This document shows positions 36,058-44,643 of a stretch of 64,000 bases of DNA, in pieces (position 1 is the first letter of the stretch; each line of letters begins with the position of its first letter). Where the stretch lies: positions 1 through 64,000 of the forward strand of contig NZ_CP029831.1 of NCBI RefSeq assembly GCF_003233655.1, written 5' to 3'. The notes under the pieces are model-generated. The model did not search any database. It had not been told where the DNA came from and worked only from the letters and a program-made list of their open reading frames with translations. Source of the stretch: Azospirillum ramasamyi. GTDB lineage: Bacteria; Pseudomonadota; Alphaproteobacteria; Azospirillales; Azospirillaceae. The translations under genes and the position numbers were made by a program.

Positions 36058-37172
36058 CGCGCCGGCTCCGTCCAGACGCGGACCTTCTGCCCGGCATCGA
36101 GCTTGTGGACGCCGGCGGTGACGACACGCTCGCCGTCCTTCAGCCCGCCGCCGATCAGCGCGAGATCGCCGGCATAGGCGGCGACGGTGACGGGGCGCAG
36201 TTCCAGCCGGTCATCCGGCGCGGACAGCACCCAGACCGCCGGCTTCTGCTCGTGCTGGGTCAGCGCGCTCAAGGGCAGGCGGGCGACCGGCGCCCCATGA
36301 TCGGATGCGGCGATGACGGTCGCGGTCATGCCGAGCTGGACCGTCGGCGGCGGATCGACCAGCGCGATCTTCGCCTGGAAGGTGCGGGTGCCGGCATCGG
36401 CGCTGGGCGAGACCTCGCGCAAGCTGCCGGCAATGCTCCGGCCGGGATGGGACCAAAGCTCCACAGACAGTTGCTGGCTGGGCAGGGCGCCCACCTGCTG
36501 TTCGGGGATGTTGGCGACCGCCTCAAGCGCCCCCAGCCGGGCCACGCGCAGGGCGGTCTGGCCGGATGCCACGACCTGTCCCGGCTCGATCAGCGTCGCG
36601 GTGACGATGCCGGCCTCGTCCGCCGCCAGCGTCGCATATTGGGCGGAGTTGTTGAGGACGCGGAGCTGCGCCTCCACCTCCCGCACCTTCGAATCGGCCT
36701 TGTCGAGGGCCGTCTTGCGGCGGTCGTATTCCTGGCGGGTCGTCCATTCGCCCTGTCGCAGGCTGGCGTAGCGCTGGAAATCGCTGCGCGCGTTGGCCGC
36801 GTCGGCCTGGGCGGCGGCAAGCTGCGCCTGCGCGGCGCGGATCTGCAACTCCAGGTCCGTGGGGTCGAGACGGGCGAGCGGCATGCCGGGTTCGATTCGG
36901 GTGCCGACCTCCACCAGCCGGGCCGTCACCTTGCCGCCGACGCGGAACCCGACATCCGCCTCCACCCGCGGGCGGATCACCGCCGGATAGCGCACGCTGT
37001 CGACCAGCGGTTCCAGCGCGACCGTGGCGACGCGGACCGGCCGCACCTCGGCCTCCGCGGGGGCGGACGCCGAATGCGTCTCGTTGCAGCCGGTTAGCAG
37101 GCCCGCCACCGCCAGCATCGCGGCGGTCGCCGTCACTGTGGACGCAAACCGTCTTTCGCGGAATTGGGCCAT
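36054..37172 (-). CDS. RND efflux periplasmic adaptor (membrane fusion) lipoprotein
   Basis: 372-aa adaptor. The lipobox LLTGC ends the signal sequence, so it should be lipid-anchored in the inner membrane. Then come a beta-barrel/lipoyl region (VRYPAVIRPRVEADVGFRVGGKV trimmed), a coiled-coil hairpin (QAQLAAAQADAANARSDF) and the second lipoyl half (ATLIEPGQVVASGQTALRV). It links the RND pump to an outer-membrane channel. ATG 37172 with GGAG 7 nt upstream is chosen over GTG 37187. It is divergent from a TetR regulator that probably controls the pair. Confidence 0.88.
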   Translation of the reverse strand: MAQFRERRFASTVTATAAMLAVAGLLTGCNETHSASAPAEAEVRPVRVATVALEPLVDSVRYPAVIRPRVEADVGFRVGGKVTARLVEVGTRIEPGMPLARLDPTDLELQIRAAQAQLAAAQADAANARSDFQRYASLRQGEWTTRQEYDRRKTALDKADSKVREVEAQLRVLNNSAQYATLAADEAGIVTATLIEPGQVVASGQTALRVARLGALEAVANIPEQQVGALPSQQLSVELWSHPGRSIAGSLREVSPSADAGTRTFQAKIALVDPPPTVQLGMTATVIAASDHGAPVARLPLSALTQHEQKPAVWVLSAPDDRLELRPVTVAAYAGDLALIGGGLKDGERVVTAGVHKLDAGQKVRVWTEPAR

Positions 37173-37195
37173 ACCACGTCTCCACACTGGACTGG

Positions 37196-37260
37196 ACTGT
37201 ATCGTACTGCTACCGTCCTACTCCGGCCTCCGGGCAACGTCAAGAGTGAACGGTACAGTT
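37196..37260. promoter_or_regulatory. Candidate operator half-sites between RND operon and TetR gene
   Basis: ACTGTATCGTAC (from 37196) and the inverted CGGTACAGT (37251-37259) face each other in the 90-nt divergent intergenic space: ACTGTAyCG on one side, CGGTACAGT on the other. TetR-family repressors commonly bind such symmetric elements in their own divergent promoters. The spacing of more than 40 nt is unusually wide for one site, so two sites or chance are possible. Confidence 0.3.
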
Positions 37261-37262
37261 CA

Positions 37263-37904
37263 GTGCAGTCATTGGAGCAGAAACAACCGACCGCGCCCGC
37301 TGCCCATGACGCGAAGGCGGAGCAGATCCTCGCCGCCGCGCGCGAGGTGTTCCTTGAACTCGGCTACGCCGCGACCTCGATGGATCAGGTGGCCCAGCAG
37401 GCGCGCGTGTCCAAGACCACGCTCTACACCCGCTTCCCGTCGAAGGAGGAGCTGTACACGGCGGTGATCTCCGCCGAATGCGAACGGCGCGGCCTGCGCT
37501 TCGCAGCGGAGATGTTCGACGGCCTGCCGCTGCGCGAAATCCTGGTCCAGGTCGGCCGCCGCTTCGTCGATCTGGTCTGGTCGGAGGCGGCGATCCGTGT
37601 CCACCAGTCGGTGGCGGGGGAGGCCACGCGGATGCCGCTGGCGGCACAGCTGTATTTCCAGGCCGGGCCGGAGCAGGGCATCGCCAGTTTCGTCGCTCTG
37701 TTCACCCGCCTGGCCGAGCGCGGCGTGATCGCGACCGACGATCCAGCCTTCGTCGCCCGGCAGTTCCTGGCGGTCCTTCAGGGCGGCTCATACTGCCAAC
37801 TGGTGCTTGGCCTCTGCCCCCGGCCGACGGAGGAGGAGCGTTACGCCTTCGTCGACAAGGCGATCGACCTGTTCCTGCACGGCGTGGCACCTGCTACACG
37901 ATAG
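37263..37904 (+). CDS. TetR/AcrR-family transcriptional regulator
   Basis: 213-aa regulator: the N-terminal helix-turn-helix [20 protein letters not shown] followed by [22 protein letters not shown] is typical AcrR, and the C-terminal domain ([20 protein letters not shown]) resembles TetR_C_7. It probably represses the divergent RND efflux operon and is released by a pump substrate. The start is uncertain: GTG 37263 gives a family-like N-terminus, while the open frame reaches 37164, inside the divergent gene's leader. Confidence 0.82.
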   Translation: MQSLEQKQPTAPAAHDAKAEQILAAAREVFLELGYAATSMDQVAQQARVSKTTLYTRFPSKEELYTAVISAECERRGLRFAAEMFDGLPLREILVQVGRRFVDLVWSEAAIRVHQSVAGEATRMPLAAQLYFQAGPEQGIASFVALFTRLAERGVIATDDPAFVARQFLAVLQGGSYCQLVLGLCPRPTEEERYAFVDKAIDLFLHGVAPATR

Positions 37905-37954
37905 CCGGCCCCGATTTTCGCCGCCTCGATTTTTCTGCGATGGAATGCCTGTCC

Positions 37955-38428
37955 ATGTCCGCCTGCCCCTGCGGTTCCGGCCGCGACTTCGACCTTTGCT
38001 GCTGCCCGATCCTGGCCGGGGAGCCCGCCCCCAGCGCCGAGGCGCTGATGCGGTCCCGCTACACGGCCTTCGTCCGCCACGACATCGACCATATCGAGCG
38101 CAGCTGCGCGCCGGAGACCCACGCCGCGTTCAGCCGTGACGATGCCGTCCGCGTGGCGGAGGAGTGCGAATGGGGACCGCTGACCGTGATGAAGGCGGAA
38201 GAGAATGGCGACGACGGCATGGTCGAGTTCTTCCTGACCTTCCGCCGCGACGGGGAGGACTGGCCGGTGCATGAGCGGTCGCGCTTCCGCCGGATCGATG
38301 GCCGCTGGCTCTATGTCGACAGCGTGCTCAATCCCAAGGACCCGCCGCGCCGCGTGGTGAAGGTCGGCCGCAACGATCCCTGCCCCTGCGGGTCTGGGCG
38401 CAAGCACAAGGCCTGCTGCGGGCGCTGA
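37955..38428 (+). CDS. YchJ family protein with two SEC-C zinc motifs
   Basis: 157-aa cytoplasmic protein. SEC-C motifs lie at both ends: [13 protein letters not shown] at the N-terminus and [17 protein letters not shown] at the C-terminus, each expected to bind zinc. The middle is the YchJ NTF2-like domain ([40 protein letters not shown]). The function is not established; the SEC-C motif resembles that of SecA. ATG 37955 begins MSACPCGS, the usual start; ATG 37940 is also in frame. It follows the TetR gene by 50 nt and is probably not part of the efflux system. Confidence 0.82.
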   Translation: MSACPCGSGRDFDLCCCPILAGEPAPSAEALMRSRYTAFVRHDIDHIERSCAPETHAAFSRDDAVRVAEECEWGPLTVMKAEENGDDGMVEFFLTFRRDGEDWPVHERSRFRRIDGRWLYVDSVLNPKDPPRRVVKVGRNDPCPCGSGRKHKACCGR

Positions 38429-38450
38429 CCTCGACGCCCGCAGCCGAACC

Positions 38451-39080
38451 TCAGCTCATCCCCAGATAGCGTCCCGGCTTGTGGTTGATCGCCAGCGTCA
38501 GGTTGACGATGGCAGCGCCAAGCACCGACAGCAGCAGCCGGTCCGGCGCCAGCACGAAGAAGGCGCCGGCCAGGATCGCCAGATCGACGCCCAGCTGGAA
38601 ATAGCCGGCGCGGATGCCGTGGCGCTCCTGCAGGTAGATCGCCAGGATGTTGACGCCGCCCAGCCCGGTGCGGTGGCGGAACAGCATCAGAAGGCCGGTG
38701 CCGCACAGGCCGCTGCCCACCACCGTCGCATAGACCGGGTCGAGATGGGTGAACCCCACCCATTGGTCGGTCAGGCGCGAGAAGATCGTCACCAGCCCGA
38801 CCGCGATGAAGGTGCGGGCGGTGAATTTCCAGCCCAGCCGCTTCCAGGCCAGCCAGTAGAAGGGCAGGTTGATGACGAAGAAGATGATGCCGAACTGAAC
38901 CTTGGTGACGTAGCTCAGCAGCAGGGACAGCCCGGCGGTGCTGCCGGTCAGCAGCATCGTCTTCGAATAGATCAGCATCCCCAGCGCGATGAACAGCGTG
39001 CCCATCAGCATGGCGAGCGCGTCTTCATACAGCTGGTGGCGCTCCCCCGCCGCGGGCGGGGCCTGAAGGGTCGCGGCCAT
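38451..39080 (-). CDS. YitT family membrane protein (second copy)
   Basis: 209-aa integral membrane protein, paralogous to the one at 10976-11632: LTGSTAGLSLLLSYVTKVQF (trimmed), GIIFFVINLPFYWLAWKRLG, and the Gly-rich LLMLFRHRTGLGGVNILA followed by YLQERHGIRAG correspond segment by segment. The substrate is unknown. ATG 39080 is followed by a short hydrophilic N-terminus. It is co-oriented with the aminotransferase gene 17 nt upstream and may be co-transcribed with it. Confidence 0.8.
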   Translation of the reverse strand: MAATLQAPPAAGERHQLYEDALAMLMGTLFIALGMLIYSKTMLLTGSTAGLSLLLSYVTKVQFGIIFFVINLPFYWLAWKRLGWKFTARTFIAVGLVTIFSRLTDQWVGFTHLDPVYATVVGSGLCGTGLLMLFRHRTGLGGVNILAIYLQERHGIRAGYFQLGVDLAILAGAFFVLAPDRLLLSVLGAAIVNLTLAINHKPGRYLGMS

Positions 39081-39097
39081 CCTCGTCGTCTCCCGGA

Positions 39098-40270
39098 TCA
39101 GCGAAGGGCGGCGAACTTCGCGACCACATCATCGACCTCGGCCGTCTTCAGGCCGGCGATGTTGATGCGGCCGGAGGTCGGCATGTAGATGGCGTGGTCG
39201 GCGCGCAGGCGCAGCACCTCCGCTTCGGTCAGCGGCAGCAGGGAGAACATGCCCTCCTGCTCCGCCACCGCGGTCAGGGAGGGGAAGGCCTCGGCGAGGC
39301 CGGCGGCCAGCTTGCGGCGGATGCCGGCGATGCGGGCGCGCATGCCGTCCAGCTCGGCCGTCCAGTCGGCGGTGAGCGCGGCGTCGCTCAGGATGGTGCG
39401 GACCACAGCGGCACCGTGGTCGGGCGGCATGGAATAGCTGGTGCGGGCCAGCGCCATCAGGTTCGACTTGGCGAGTTCGGCCGGCCCCTGGGTCGCCGCC
39501 ACGGCGAAGATCGCGCCGGTGCGCTCGCGGTAGAGCCCGAAGGACTTGGACGACGACACGGCGACAAGCGCCTCCGGAACCGCGCCGATCAGGTGGCGCA
39601 GCCCCTCCGCATCCTCGTTCAGCCCGCGGCCGAAGCCCTGATAGGCGAGGTCGACCAGCGGCAGCGCGCCGCGCTTCTCCAGCACCGCCGCCAGAATCTT
39701 CCACTGGTCGAGCGACAGCGGCGCGCCGGTCGGGTTGTGGCAGCTGCCGTGCAGCAGGGCGACGTCGCCGGGCTGCGCCGCCTCAAAAGCCGCGACCATG
39801 TTGTCGAACAGGACGGTCTGGCCGGCGGTATCGAAGAAGGGATGACTCACCACCTCCAGGCCGGCGGCGGCGAAGATGCCGACATGGTTCGGCCAGGTCG
39901 GCTGGCCGACCAGCACGCGCGTCGAACCGCCGCGCAGGACGAGATCGGCAGCCAGCCGCAGCGCGCCCGACCCGCCGGGAGTCTGCACGCCGGCCGACGC
40001 TACCCTGGTGCCGGCATCGCCGCCGACCAGCGACCACAGACGCTCCAGATACAGCGCATCGCCTTCCAGCCCCAGATAGGACTTGCTGTCCTGCCCGTCG
40101 AGCAGCAGGCGTTCCGCCGCCTTGACCGCGCGGAAGACCGGGGTGCGCCCCTCCTCGTCACGGTAGACCCCGACGCCGAGATCGACCTTGCCCGGCCGCG
40201 GATCCTGCCTGTACAGCCCGATCAGGGCGAGCAGGGCGTCGTCGGGCTGGCGGGATAGCGCGTTGAACAT
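39098..40270 (-). CDS. Aromatic amino acid aminotransferase (AspC/TyrB family)
   Basis: 390-aa class I PLP aminotransferase. The PLP lysine is in SSSKSFGLYRERTG, the cofactor-stacking and phosphate regions in GSGALRLAA and SCHNPTGAPLS, and the substrate carboxylate Arg near IAGLK. It matches the homodimeric Asp/Tyr aminotransferase group that transaminates aspartate or aromatic amino acids with 2-oxoglutarate. In plant-associated bacteria related enzymes feed indole-3-pyruvate formation; that role here is speculation. ATG 40270 (MFNALSRQPDD) is the family start; the open frame extends to 40504 without similarity. Confidence 0.87.
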   Translation of the reverse strand: MFNALSRQPDDALLALIGLYRQDPRPGKVDLGVGVYRDEEGRTPVFRAVKAAERLLLDGQDSKSYLGLEGDALYLERLWSLVGGDAGTRVASAGVQTPGGSGALRLAADLVLRGGSTRVLVGQPTWPNHVGIFAAAGLEVVSHPFFDTAGQTVLFDNMVAAFEAAQPGDVALLHGSCHNPTGAPLSLDQWKILAAVLEKRGALPLVDLAYQGFGRGLNEDAEGLRHLIGAVPEALVAVSSSKSFGLYRERTGAIFAVAATQGPAELAKSNLMALARTSYSMPPDHGAAVVRTILSDAALTADWTAELDGMRARIAGIRRKLAAGLAEAFPSLTAVAEQEGMFSLLPLTEAEVLRLRADHAIYMPTSGRINIAGLKTAEVDDVVAKFAALR

Positions 40271-40509
40271 GGCGGTTCGTCCGGTCCTTGAGTTGGAAAG
40301 CCGATGATGACGGACCGTTGTAACGGGAAGCCGGCCCGGCCGCGGCGATCCTCCACCTTTGCCGCCCCGCCGACAATGTCGAAGATCGCAACGGCGCATT
40401 GTCGCGGCGCCTATGCCATACTCCCGCAGGTCTTCCACCTGACGAAGGCGCTGCCGGCACTGTACCCGCCGGTCGCCTGCGCAGCCCGACGCCATAAGGA
40501 TCATCGATT

Positions 40510-41064
40510 ATGACCGACGCCAATGCCGCGACTCCCGCACCGGTGAAAATCGGGATCGTCACCATCTCCGACCGTGCCAGCCGTGGCGTCTACGAGGACA
40601 AGGGCGGCCCGGCGATCCGGGATGAGCTGACACGCATCGTCGCCTCGCCCTGGACCGCCGAGGTTCGGGTCATCCCGGACGAGTTGGACCTGATCGCTGC
40701 GACCCTGGTCGAGTTGTGCGACGTCGCCGGTTGCGATCTGGTGGTCACCACCGGCGGCACCGGTCCCGCCCCGCGCGACGTGACGCCGGAAGCCACGGAA
40801 CGGGTTTGCGACAAGATGATGCCGGGATTCGGCGAGCTGATGCGATCGGTCAGCCTGCGGGTGGTGCCGACCGCCATCCTGTCGCGCCAGACCGCCGGCA
40901 TCCGCGGCCGCAGCCTGATCGTCAATCTGCCCGGCAAGCCGTCCGCCATCCATGACTGCCTGGAGGCGGTGTTTCCCGCGATCCCCTATTGCCTGGACCT
41001 GATCGGCGCCGGCCGCATCGAAACGGACCCGGCCGTCTGCGTCGCCTTCCGCCCGAAGTCGTAG
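40510..41064 (+). CDS. mogA: Molybdopterin adenylyltransferase (MogA/MoaB family)
   Basis: 184-aa cytoplasmic protein with the MogA pattern IGIVTISDRASRGVYEDKGGPA, GGTGPAPRDVTPEAT and LIVNLPGKPSAIHDCL (last two trimmed). It adenylylates molybdopterin before molybdenum insertion. ATG 40510 has AAGGA 9 nt upstream. It is transcribed alone, divergent from the aminotransferase. With the MobA-like fusion at 3973-5631 it gives the window two molybdenum-cofactor proteins that could serve the CoxL enzyme. Confidence 0.87.
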   Translation: MTDANAATPAPVKIGIVTISDRASRGVYEDKGGPAIRDELTRIVASPWTAEVRVIPDELDLIAATLVELCDVAGCDLVVTTGGTGPAPRDVTPEATERVCDKMMPGFGELMRSVSLRVVPTAILSRQTAGIRGRSLIVNLPGKPSAIHDCLEAVFPAIPYCLDLIGAGRIETDPAVCVAFRPKS

Positions 41065-41171
41065 CGGGAAGATCCCCATTCGTCGCACCGAATAAAAGCC
41101 GGCGACAATGCCACACCCAGGCATTCGAATCGGCGGCGGCAAAGGGAGAGGGGCTTTTAGGATCCCATACC

Positions 41172-41209
41172 CGAAAAACAAAGAAGGGCCGCCGTTGCCG
41201 GCAGCCCTT
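41172..41209 (-). terminator. Terminator of the 26-aa small gene
   Basis: On the minus strand AAGGGCTGCC pairs with GGCGGCCCTT (one G-U-type mismatch) over a 6-nt loop, followed directly by the T-rich tract CTTTGTTTTT. It lies about 40 nt downstream of the small ORF's TAA. It could also stop read-through into the mogA 3' end. Confidence 0.75.
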
Positions 41210-41250
41210 CCATTGTCAATCCGTGTGTCGTCGACACCACGGCGCAGTCC

Positions 41251-41331
41251 TTAGCGGACCGAAATCCCCTTCGCGAAGAAAGAGACCTCGGCCTTGGCGC
41301 TCGACGACGAGTGAGACGGACAATGAGACAC
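41251..41331 (-). CDS. Putative 26-aa small protein with exceptionally strong ribosome binding site
   Basis: A 26-codon ORF, GTG start and TAA stop, reading VSHCPSHSSSSAKAEV and then SFFAKGISVR. Its Shine-Dalgarno sequence AAAGGAGGTGATC (41334-41346) is complementary to all of the last 13 nt of 16S rRNA, with GGAGG 7 nt from the start codon. A promoter lies upstream and a terminator downstream, so this is a complete transcription unit. The peptide is Ser/His-rich then Phe-Phe plus basic residues, with a single Cys. I recognise no family: a leader-like, regulatory or secreted peptide is possible. Homologues in related genomes would decide it. Confidence 0.55.
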   Translation of the reverse strand: MSHCPSHSSSSAKAEVSFFAKGISVR

Positions 41332-41368
41332 GAGATCACCTCCTTTCTGTTGTTGGCGTACGACACCC

Positions 41369-41396
41369 TATATAGGCCGGTTCGGGCGCACCGCAA
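41369..41396 (-). promoter_or_regulatory. Sigma-70-type promoter of the 26-aa small gene
   Basis: On the minus strand TTGCGG (41391-41396) and TATATA (41369-41374) are separated by 16 nt, close to the TTGACA-17-TATAAT consensus. The predicted transcript start near 41362 leaves a leader of about 30 nt before the GTG. Confidence 0.55.
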
Positions 41397-41438
41397 GGCG
41401 ATTTGTTGACCGCCCCGCTGTGACATTTGCCGGTGGTC

Positions 41439-42716
41439 TCACATCAGCGCGTTGGGAACGAACAGAACCAGGCCGGGCCACAGAAGCATCACCACCACCA
41501 GACCCACCACCGCCACGACGAAGGGGAGGGATTCGACGATGTATTCCTCGATGGGGCAGTCCAGCAGGCTGCACACCGTGTACATCGCCACACCCACCGG
41601 CGGGGTCATCGAACCCAGCGTGACGATGGTCATCATCAGGATGCCGAAATGCACGGGATCGACGCCCAGCGGCTGGACGATCGGCAGGAAGATCGGCGTC
41701 AGCAGAAGCACCAGCACCGTGCTTTCGATGAACAGGCCGGCGATGAACAGGAAGACCAGGATCATCGTCACCACCAGCGCCGGCTCCCGCGTCAGGCCGG
41801 TCATGGCGGCGGCGATGCTCTGCGGCGCCTGTTCGAAGACGATGGCGTAGCCGACCATGCCCGAGAACAGGATGATCAGCATGATCAGGCCGGTATCCGT
41901 CACCGCCTCGACCAGCGCATCGATCATGCCCTGCATGGTCAGTTCCCGGTGGGCGAAGAAGCCCACGAGCACGGCATAGACGACGGCGAAGGCACCGACC
42001 TCCGACGGGGTGAACAGGCCGCCGCGGATGGCGACCAGCAGCGCCACCGGGAACAGCAGGGCCCATTTCGCGTCGACCACCGCCGCCCACACCGCCTTGG
42101 CGGTCGGCCGCTGGGTGGTGGCGGCGCGATAGCCGCGTCGCCGGGCGATCCACCAGACGGTGACCATCAGCACGGTCATCATCAGGAGGCCGGGAACGAT
42201 GCCGGCCAGGAACAGCCGGCCGATCGATACGTTGCCGACGAAGCCGTACAGGATCAGACCCAGGCTGGGCGGAATGGTCGCGGTGATCAGCGACCCCACC
42301 GCGATGACGGCGGAGGTGAAGCCCTTGGAATAGCCGCTGCGGATCAGGTCCGGGCCGAGGATGCGCGCCTCCATCGCCGCGTCGGCGACGGCGGAGCCCG
42401 ACACGCCGCCCATCAGCGTGGACAGCACGATGCAGACCTGCGCCAGACCGCCCGACATCCAGGAGACCAGCACGTTCGAACAGGCGATCAGCCGGTGGGT
42501 GATGCCGGTCCGGTTCATCATGTGCCCGGCCAGCACGAAGAAGGGAACAGCCAGGAGCGGGAAGCTCTGCGAGGCGGTGGCGACCTGCTGCACCCCGATG
42601 GACATCGGGATGATGCCGTTGGTCAGGAAGAACGTGAAGCCGGCGATGCCGATGGCGAAGGCGATGGGAACGCCCAACCCCATCAGGACGAAGAAGGAGA
42701 CGGCGAGCAGGATCAC
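41439..42716 (-). CDS. TRAP transporter large permease (DctM family)
   Basis: 425-aa inner-membrane protein with about 12 helices. Family marks: GLGVPIAFAIGIAG, VPFFVLAGHMMNRTGIT, STLMGGVSGSAVADAAMEARIL (trimmed), GSLITATIPPSLGLILYGF and GSMTPPVGVAMYTVC. It is the ion-coupled channel subunit. It overlaps the DctQ gene by 4 nt. The substrate class cannot be fixed from the permease; C4-dicarboxylates or other organic acids are likely. Confidence 0.88.
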   Translation of the reverse strand: MILLAVSFFVLMGLGVPIAFAIGIAGFTFFLTNGIIPMSIGVQQVATASQSFPLLAVPFFVLAGHMMNRTGITHRLIACSNVLVSWMSGGLAQVCIVLSTLMGGVSGSAVADAAMEARILGPDLIRSGYSKGFTSAVIAVGSLITATIPPSLGLILYGFVGNVSIGRLFLAGIVPGLLMMTVLMVTVWWIARRRGYRAATTQRPTAKAVWAAVVDAKWALLFPVALLVAIRGGLFTPSEVGAFAVVYAVLVGFFAHRELTMQGMIDALVEAVTDTGLIMLIILFSGMVGYAIVFEQAPQSIAAAMTGLTREPALVVTMILVFLFIAGLFIESTVLVLLLTPIFLPIVQPLGVDPVHFGILMMTIVTLGSMTPPVGVAMYTVCSLLDCPIEEYIVESLPFVVAVVGLVVVMLLWPGLVLFVPNALM

Positions 42717-43231
42717 GGCATCACCTCCTCGGCGAGCGGAACTTCCGACGGCGTGTTGAAGATCGGGCGCGGGGTGCGGCGCAGCCGGCCGATGGCGGCC
42801 ACCGTCTGCCCCAGCAGGGTGAAGGACAGCAGCAGGCAGCCGACCGGCACCGCCGCCGTGACGAAGGCATAGCTGATGCCGCTGTCGCCGAACTGCCGCT
42901 CAAGATTCAGCATGGTCAGCTGATAGCCCTTGACCGCCATGGTCAGCAGGAAGGCCAGCACCACCAGCGCCAGCAGGATGTCCAGCACCGCGCGCGGCCG
43001 CGCCGGCAGGCGCTTGACCAGATAGTCGATGCCGATATGGGCATGCTTGCGCAGCGCGAGGTCGGCGCCGAGGAAGCTGGCCCAGGCGAACAGCAGCTGG
43101 GCGACGTCCACCGACCAGACCAGCGGGTAGCCGAACCAGCGGCTGATGCCGGCCAGGAAGACCAGCAGGACGATGACGGCGAGCAGCGTCGTCGCCAACA
43201 CCGCCTCCGCCTTGACGTACAGGGATTTCAT
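42713..43231 (-). CDS. TRAP transporter small permease (DctQ family)
   Basis: 172-aa inner-membrane protein with four helices: LLAVIVLLVFLAGISRWFGY, LLFAWASFLGADLALRKHAHIG (trimmed; the family signature), LDILLALVVLAFLLTMAVKG and VTAAVPVGCLLLSFTLLG. It associates with the DctM subunit encoded immediately downstream with a 4-nt overlap. 124 nt separate it from the binding-protein gene, a gap common in dctPQM operons, where differential mRNA stability raises receptor levels. Confidence 0.87.
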   Translation of the reverse strand: MKSLYVKAEAVLATTLLAVIVLLVFLAGISRWFGYPLVWSVDVAQLLFAWASFLGADLALRKHAHIGIDYLVKRLPARPRAVLDILLALVVLAFLLTMAVKGYQLTMLNLERQFGDSGISYAFVTAAVPVGCLLLSFTLLGQTVAAIGRLRRTPRPIFNTPSEVPLAEEVMP

Positions 43232-43355
43232 CGCAAGGGGATGCTCCGGTCCGGCCCGCCGGGGTCGTCACCGCGGACGATGGCTGCGAGCGTCGGTTGC
43301 AGGAATGGGGAGCGGGAGGAAAGGGGGTGAACCGGGCAGGACACCCCCACTCCGA

Positions 43356-44339
43356 TTACTGCTTCAGCAGCGCCTCGACCTGCTTCTGCAGGTCGCCATA
43401 GCCGAGCTTCTCGTAAACCGGGGCCGTGGCGGTACGGAAGGGCGTCACGTCGATTTCGACGACCTGCATGCCCTTGTCCTTCATCTGCTTCTCGAAGTCG
43501 GCGAGCGAATCCTCGGTCGCCTTCGAGGCGCTGTCGCCGGCCTTCAGCGATTCCTCGCGCAGCAGCGTCTGCATGTCCTTCGGCAGGCCGTCGAACCAGG
43601 CGGCGCTGGTGACGATGCCGGTGATCAGGTTGATGTGGCCGGTCTTGGTCAGGTACTTCGCCACCTCGTACAGGCGGGAGCCGTAGATGGCCGGATCCTG
43701 CGCCTCCGCCCCGTCGATCACCTGCTGCTGCATGGCGGTGTAGACCTCCGACCAGGGCAGCGGCGTCGGCGTGGCGCCCATGGCCCGGATCGTCTCCATC
43801 CACACCGGCGCACCGGGGGTGCGGACGCGCACACCGCTGAGGTCGGCCGGCACCTTCACCGGCTTGTTGGTCAGCATGTGGCGCTCGCCCTGCCACCAGT
43901 TGAAGGACAGCACCTGATGGCCCGAGGCCTTGCGCAGCTTCTGCACCCACTCCTCGAACATCGGGGAGGTCACGACCTTGCGGATGCCGCCATAGCCCTG
44001 GGCGACATAGGGCGCGCCGAGAACGCCGAACTCCTTCACGAAGACGGCCAGCCGGCCGCCGTCCACCACCACCGCGACGGGCGCGCCGGCGCGCGCCTGC
44101 TCCAGCAGATCCTCGTCCTTGCCCAGCTGCGAGGCGGGGAACAGCCGGACGCTCATCTTGCCGGCCGACCGCTTTTCCACATTGGCCTTGAACTCCTCCA
44201 GGCCCTTGTAGAGCGGGTCCTGCGGCGACAGCGCCGTGTTGACGCTGAGGATGTAGTCGGCGGCCGACGCGCCGAACGAGGCCAGGGACATCACCGAACC
44301 GAACAGCGCCGCGCGCACGGCCTTCGCCATGACAGACAT
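43356..44339 (-). CDS. TRAP transporter substrate-binding protein (DctP family)
   Basis: 327-aa periplasmic receptor. The signal peptide ends at ASAADY. Mature motifs: NTALSPQDPLYKGLEEF, SVRLFPASQLGKDEDLLEQ, the conserved VRTPGAPVWMETIRAMGATPTPLPWSEVYTAMQQQVIDGAE region (positions ~165-205) with the carboxylate-binding Arg. It captures an organic acid for the DctQM permease. ATG 44339 has GGGAGGAAAA upstream, an optimal site, and is preferred to the longer ORF start at 44429. Confidence 0.88.
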   Translation of the reverse strand: MSVMAKAVRAALFGSVMSLASFGASAADYILSVNTALSPQDPLYKGLEEFKANVEKRSAGKMSVRLFPASQLGKDEDLLEQARAGAPVAVVVDGGRLAVFVKEFGVLGAPYVAQGYGGIRKVVTSPMFEEWVQKLRKASGHQVLSFNWWQGERHMLTNKPVKVPADLSGVRVRTPGAPVWMETIRAMGATPTPLPWSEVYTAMQQQVIDGAEAQDPAIYGSRLYEVAKYLTKTGHINLITGIVTSAAWFDGLPKDMQTLLREESLKAGDSASKATEDSLADFEKQMKDKGMQVVEIDVTPFRTATAPVYEKLGYGDLQKQVEALLKQ

Positions 44340-44590
44340 CTCTTTTCCTCCCAGCAAATTGGACTGTCGGCGGCATGGAAACCGCCCTTCGACTGGTGCG
44401 TGTTCGGCCCGACGCCGGGGTGCCGGCAACGCCCCGCATCACGGGACTCCGGCAGGGAAGGGAATGGCCGATGACCAGATTGTTTAAACACTGGTATGGT
44501 AGTATGTATGAATCGGCTTGGCAATAGCGTTTCGGACGGAATGTCCGTTTTGCCCGCAGGACGGCCCTTGAGCGGTATCCCCATAAGCGA
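44340..44590. promoter_or_regulatory. Upstream region of the dctPQM-type operon
   Basis: About 250 nt with no gene. It contains TGGTATGGTAGT near 44492-44503, flanked by repeated GTAT words, an AT-rich island (GATTGTTTAAACAC) beside it, and must carry the operon promoter. The same 12-nt word, TGGTATGGTAGT, also lies ~75 nt upstream of the antiporter gene (about 30346-30357), so it may be a shared regulator site. Confidence 0.35.
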
Positions 44591-44622
44591 AAGGCCGGCA
44601 CCCAGGGGAATGCCGGCCCTTT
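44591..44622. terminator. Bidirectional terminator-like hairpin downstream of the SDR gene
   Basis: AAGGCCGGCA (44591-44600) pairs with TGCCGGCCCT (44611-44620) over a 10-nt loop and is followed on the plus strand by TTTCTC. On the minus strand it lies 22 nt past the SDR stop with a short T-rich tail, so it should end the polyketide operon transcript. Confidence 0.6.
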
Positions 44623-44643
44623 TCTCATGCGCGTTCAGCAAGC

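Noticed and set aside
41334..41348. Plus-strand match to the 3' end of 16S rRNA as an rRNA gene remnant
   Set aside because: Only about 15 nt match and flanking sequence is unrelated to 16S; it is better explained as a full-length Shine-Dalgarno sequence on the minus strand.
41439..44339. Assignment of the second TRAP system as a C4-dicarboxylate (dctPQM) transporter
   Set aside because: DctP-family receptors bind many organic acids and no substrate-linked gene is adjacent, so no specific substrate or gene symbol was given.
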